From Streptomyces seoulensis (GTDB lineage Bacteria; Actinomycetota; Actinomycetes; Streptomycetales; Streptomycetaceae), in assembly GCF_022846655.1 (NCBI RefSeq), contig NZ_AP025667.1, positions 1,525,001 to 1,589,000 of the forward strand: a stretch of 64,000 bases of DNA. The letters are read 5' to 3'. The notes under the pieces are model-generated. The model ran no database searches. It saw only the letters and a list, made by a program, of their open reading frames with translations, and was not told where the DNA came from. The position numbers and the translations under genes are program-made. Below are positions 62,632-64,000 of this stretch, one piece after another (position 1 is the first letter of the stretch; each line of letters opens with the position of its first letter).

Positions 62632-63864
62632 GTGAGCGAGCAGACGCCCCCGGAGGGCACGGCACAGGAACGGCGCGTGGTCGTCGTCGGCGCGGGCATG
62701 GCCGGGGTGCAGACCGCGGTCGCCTTGCGCGAACAGGGCTTCACCGGGCCCGTCACCCTGATCGGCGCGGAGCCGCACCAGCCCTACGACCGGCCACCGC
62801 TGTCCAAGGCGGTCCTCCTCGGCACCGCCGAGGGCTCCGCCTTCGACGTGGACTTCGACTCGCTCGACATCGACCTCCGGCTCGGCTGCGAGGCGCTCGG
62901 CGTGCGTCCCGCCGACCACGAACTGGACACCGCCGCGGGACCCGTCCCGTACGACGTGCTGGTCCTGGCCACCGGTGCCGAACCGGTGCGGCTGCCCGGC
63001 ACCGACGAGACGCCCGGTGTGCACCTGCTGCGCACCCTGGACGACGCCGAGCGGCTGCGCCCGGTGCTCGCCCGGCAGCACGACGTCGTGGTCGTCGGCG
63101 CGGGCTGGATCGGCGCCGAGTTCGCCACCGCCGCCCGCGAGGCGGGCTGCGCGGTGACCGTCGTCGAGGCCGCCGACCGCCCGCTGGCCGGCGCCCTGCC
63201 CGCCGAGGTCGCCGCCCCCATGACCGCCTGGTACGCCGACGCCGGAGTCTCCCTGCGCACCGGCGTGCGCGTGGCGGCCGTCGAGCCCGGCGCGGTGGTG
63301 CTGGACGACGGCTCGCGGCTGCCTTCCGGCGCCGTCGTGGTCGGCATCGGCGCCCACCCCGCCACCGGCTGGCTGGCCGGCTCCGGCATCGCCCTCGGCG
63401 CCCACGGCGACGTCCTGGCCGACGACCGGCTGCGCACCTCGGCGAAGGACGTGTACGCGGTCGGGGACTGCACCTCCTTCCCCTCGGCCCGCTACGCCGA
63501 GCGGCTGCTCGTCCACCACTGGGACAACGCCCTCCAGGGCCCCCGCACGGTCGCCGCGGACATCCTGGGCGAGGGCGCGGCGCCCTACGACCCGGTGCCG
63601 TACTTCTGGTCCGAGCAGTTCGGGCGGTTCGTGCAGTACGCGGGCCACCACGTGGCGGCCGACCGCACGGTGTGGCGCGGCGACCCGGCCGATCCCGCGT
63701 GGACCGTGTGCTGGCTGCGCGAGGACCGCCTGGTCGCCCTGCTGGCGGTGGGCCGCCCACGCGATCTCGCCCAGGGAAAGCGGCTGATCGAGGCGGGCCG
63801 GCGCATGGACGCCGACGCCCTGACCGACCCCGCGCTCCCGCTGAAGCAGGCCGTCGCGGAGTAG
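62632..63864 (+). CDS. Ferredoxin-reductase-type FAD/NAD(P)H oxidoreductase
   Basis: A 410-residue flavoprotein. VVGAGMAGVQTAVALREQG is the FAD-binding fold, VVVGAGWIGAEFATAAREAG the NAD(P)H fold, and DVYAVGDC the second FAD motif; a C-terminal reductase domain (WSEQFGRFVQYAG) follows. Relatives reduce ferredoxins for P450s and dioxygenases; the partner here is unknown. The GTG lies six bases after TAAGGT (62620-62625), suggesting a leaderless mRNA. Confidence 0.9.
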   Translation: MSEQTPPEGTAQERRVVVVGAGMAGVQTAVALREQGFTGPVTLIGAEPHQPYDRPPLSKAVLLGTAEGSAFDVDFDSLDIDLRLGCEALGVRPADHELDTAAGPVPYDVLVLATGAEPVRLPGTDETPGVHLLRTLDDAERLRPVLARQHDVVVVGAGWIGAEFATAAREAGCAVTVVEAADRPLAGALPAEVAAPMTAWYADAGVSLRTGVRVAAVEPGAVVLDDGSRLPSGAVVVGIGAHPATGWLAGSGIALGAHGDVLADDRLRTSAKDVYAVGDCTSFPSARYAERLLVHHWDNALQGPRTVAADILGEGAAPYDPVPYFWSEQFGRFVQYAGHHVAADRTVWRGDPADPAWTVCWLREDRLVALLAVGRPRDLAQGKRLIEAGRRMDADALTDPALPLKQAVAE

Positions 63865-63929
63865 CGCGGGCACCCCGCGCCACGTGGCCCGACTACCGGC
63901 TGTCGGTGGGGGATGGCAGGCTAGATGTC

Positions 63930-64000
63930 GTGACCGAGATTGACACCAAGATCGACGCTCTTGTCCCCGCCTGGCTCACCCTCCCCGACATCGCCGAAAT
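63930..64000 (+). CDS. Start of an Rv2175c-like DNA-binding protein (truncated by the window)
   Basis: The GTG opens a frame reading VTEIDTKIDALVPAWLTLPD... that runs to the edge. It matches the start of Streptomyces proteins of the Rv2175c family, winged-helix DNA-binding proteins. In M. tuberculosis Rv2175c lies next to kinase pknL, and here a PASTA kinase gene is a few kilobases away. Only about 23 residues are visible, so the assignment rests on recall. Confidence 0.7.
   Translation, partial: MTEIDTKIDALVPAWLTLPDIAE

Overview
The window is a stretch of Streptomyces-type chromosome (very high G+C, strong third-position G/C bias, many GTG starts, TANNNT promoters placed right at start codons). 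No transposase, integrase, tRNA, rRNA or CRISPR array was found. The gene set is core: aerobic respiration, envelope, central carbon, tryptophan, NAD, thiamine and iron. The order matches my recollection of Streptomyces coelicolor around SCO2105-SCO2170, and it partly mirrors the Mycobacterium tuberculosis block Rv2175c-Rv2204c.

Layout. 1-5433: end of an unknown gene, HtrA-like lipoprotein protease, SAM methyltransferase, DUF3043 membrane protein, PspA with PspAA, and a secreted DUF3616 protein; an envelope-stress flavour. 5589-10754: two-component system and an RND-type exporter. 10773-17396: quinolinate synthase nadA with a palindromic promoter region, an A-type Fe-S carrier, a membrane protein with an Asp-rich repeat tail, a 64-residue protein, adenosine kinase, and a cysteine desulfurase fused to a TusA domain. 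17590-26994: cytochrome aa3 and bc1 genes (ctaC-ctaD-ctaF, then ctaE-qcrC-qcrA-qcrB), split by an L,D-transpeptidase and an orphan receiver protein. 27137-31472: trpD, a SAM-IV riboswitch with a second PLP desulfurase/lyase, a rhomboid protease and a stand-alone RAM-domain Lrp protein, and a Zn-ribbon protein. 31539-36591: NYN-domain RNase-like protein, two tandem NlpC/P60 endopeptidases and a metallopeptidase lipoprotein. 36598-48596: GT87 and PimB-like GT4 mannosyltransferases, acyl-CoA synthetase, metallophosphoesterase, SRPBCC protein, ArsA-like ATPase with an altered P-loop, DUF5304 protein, glucokinase glkA, EEP-family protein, small membrane protein, esterase and PlsC acyltransferase. 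48628-55183: MacRS-like two-component system, phosphofructokinase, fused anthranilate synthase with a Trp-Trp-Trp leader-peptide attenuator, and class II DAHP synthase. 55268-64000: iron-box/bfd and bacterioferritin, molybdopterin oxidoreductase, endonuclease IV, PASTA kinase, thiO-thiS-thiG under a TPP riboswitch, ferredoxin-reductase-like protein, and the start of an Rv2175c-like DNA-binding gene.

How it fits together: the bc1-aa3 branch is encoded with factors that supply Fe-S/sulfur (A-type carrier, desulfurases), NAD and phospholipid/mannolipid synthesis. glkA and pfkA feed carbon, and the DAHP and anthranilate synthases start aromatic synthesis from divergent promoters. RNA-level control is unusually rich: SAM-IV and TPP riboswitches and a trp attenuator. 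The strongest unexplained signals are a near-perfect palindrome centred on the ctaE start codon, overlapping palindromes in front of nadA, and a predicted SAM-IV switch whose nearest ribosome binding site serves a six-codon reading frame rather than the annotated gene.
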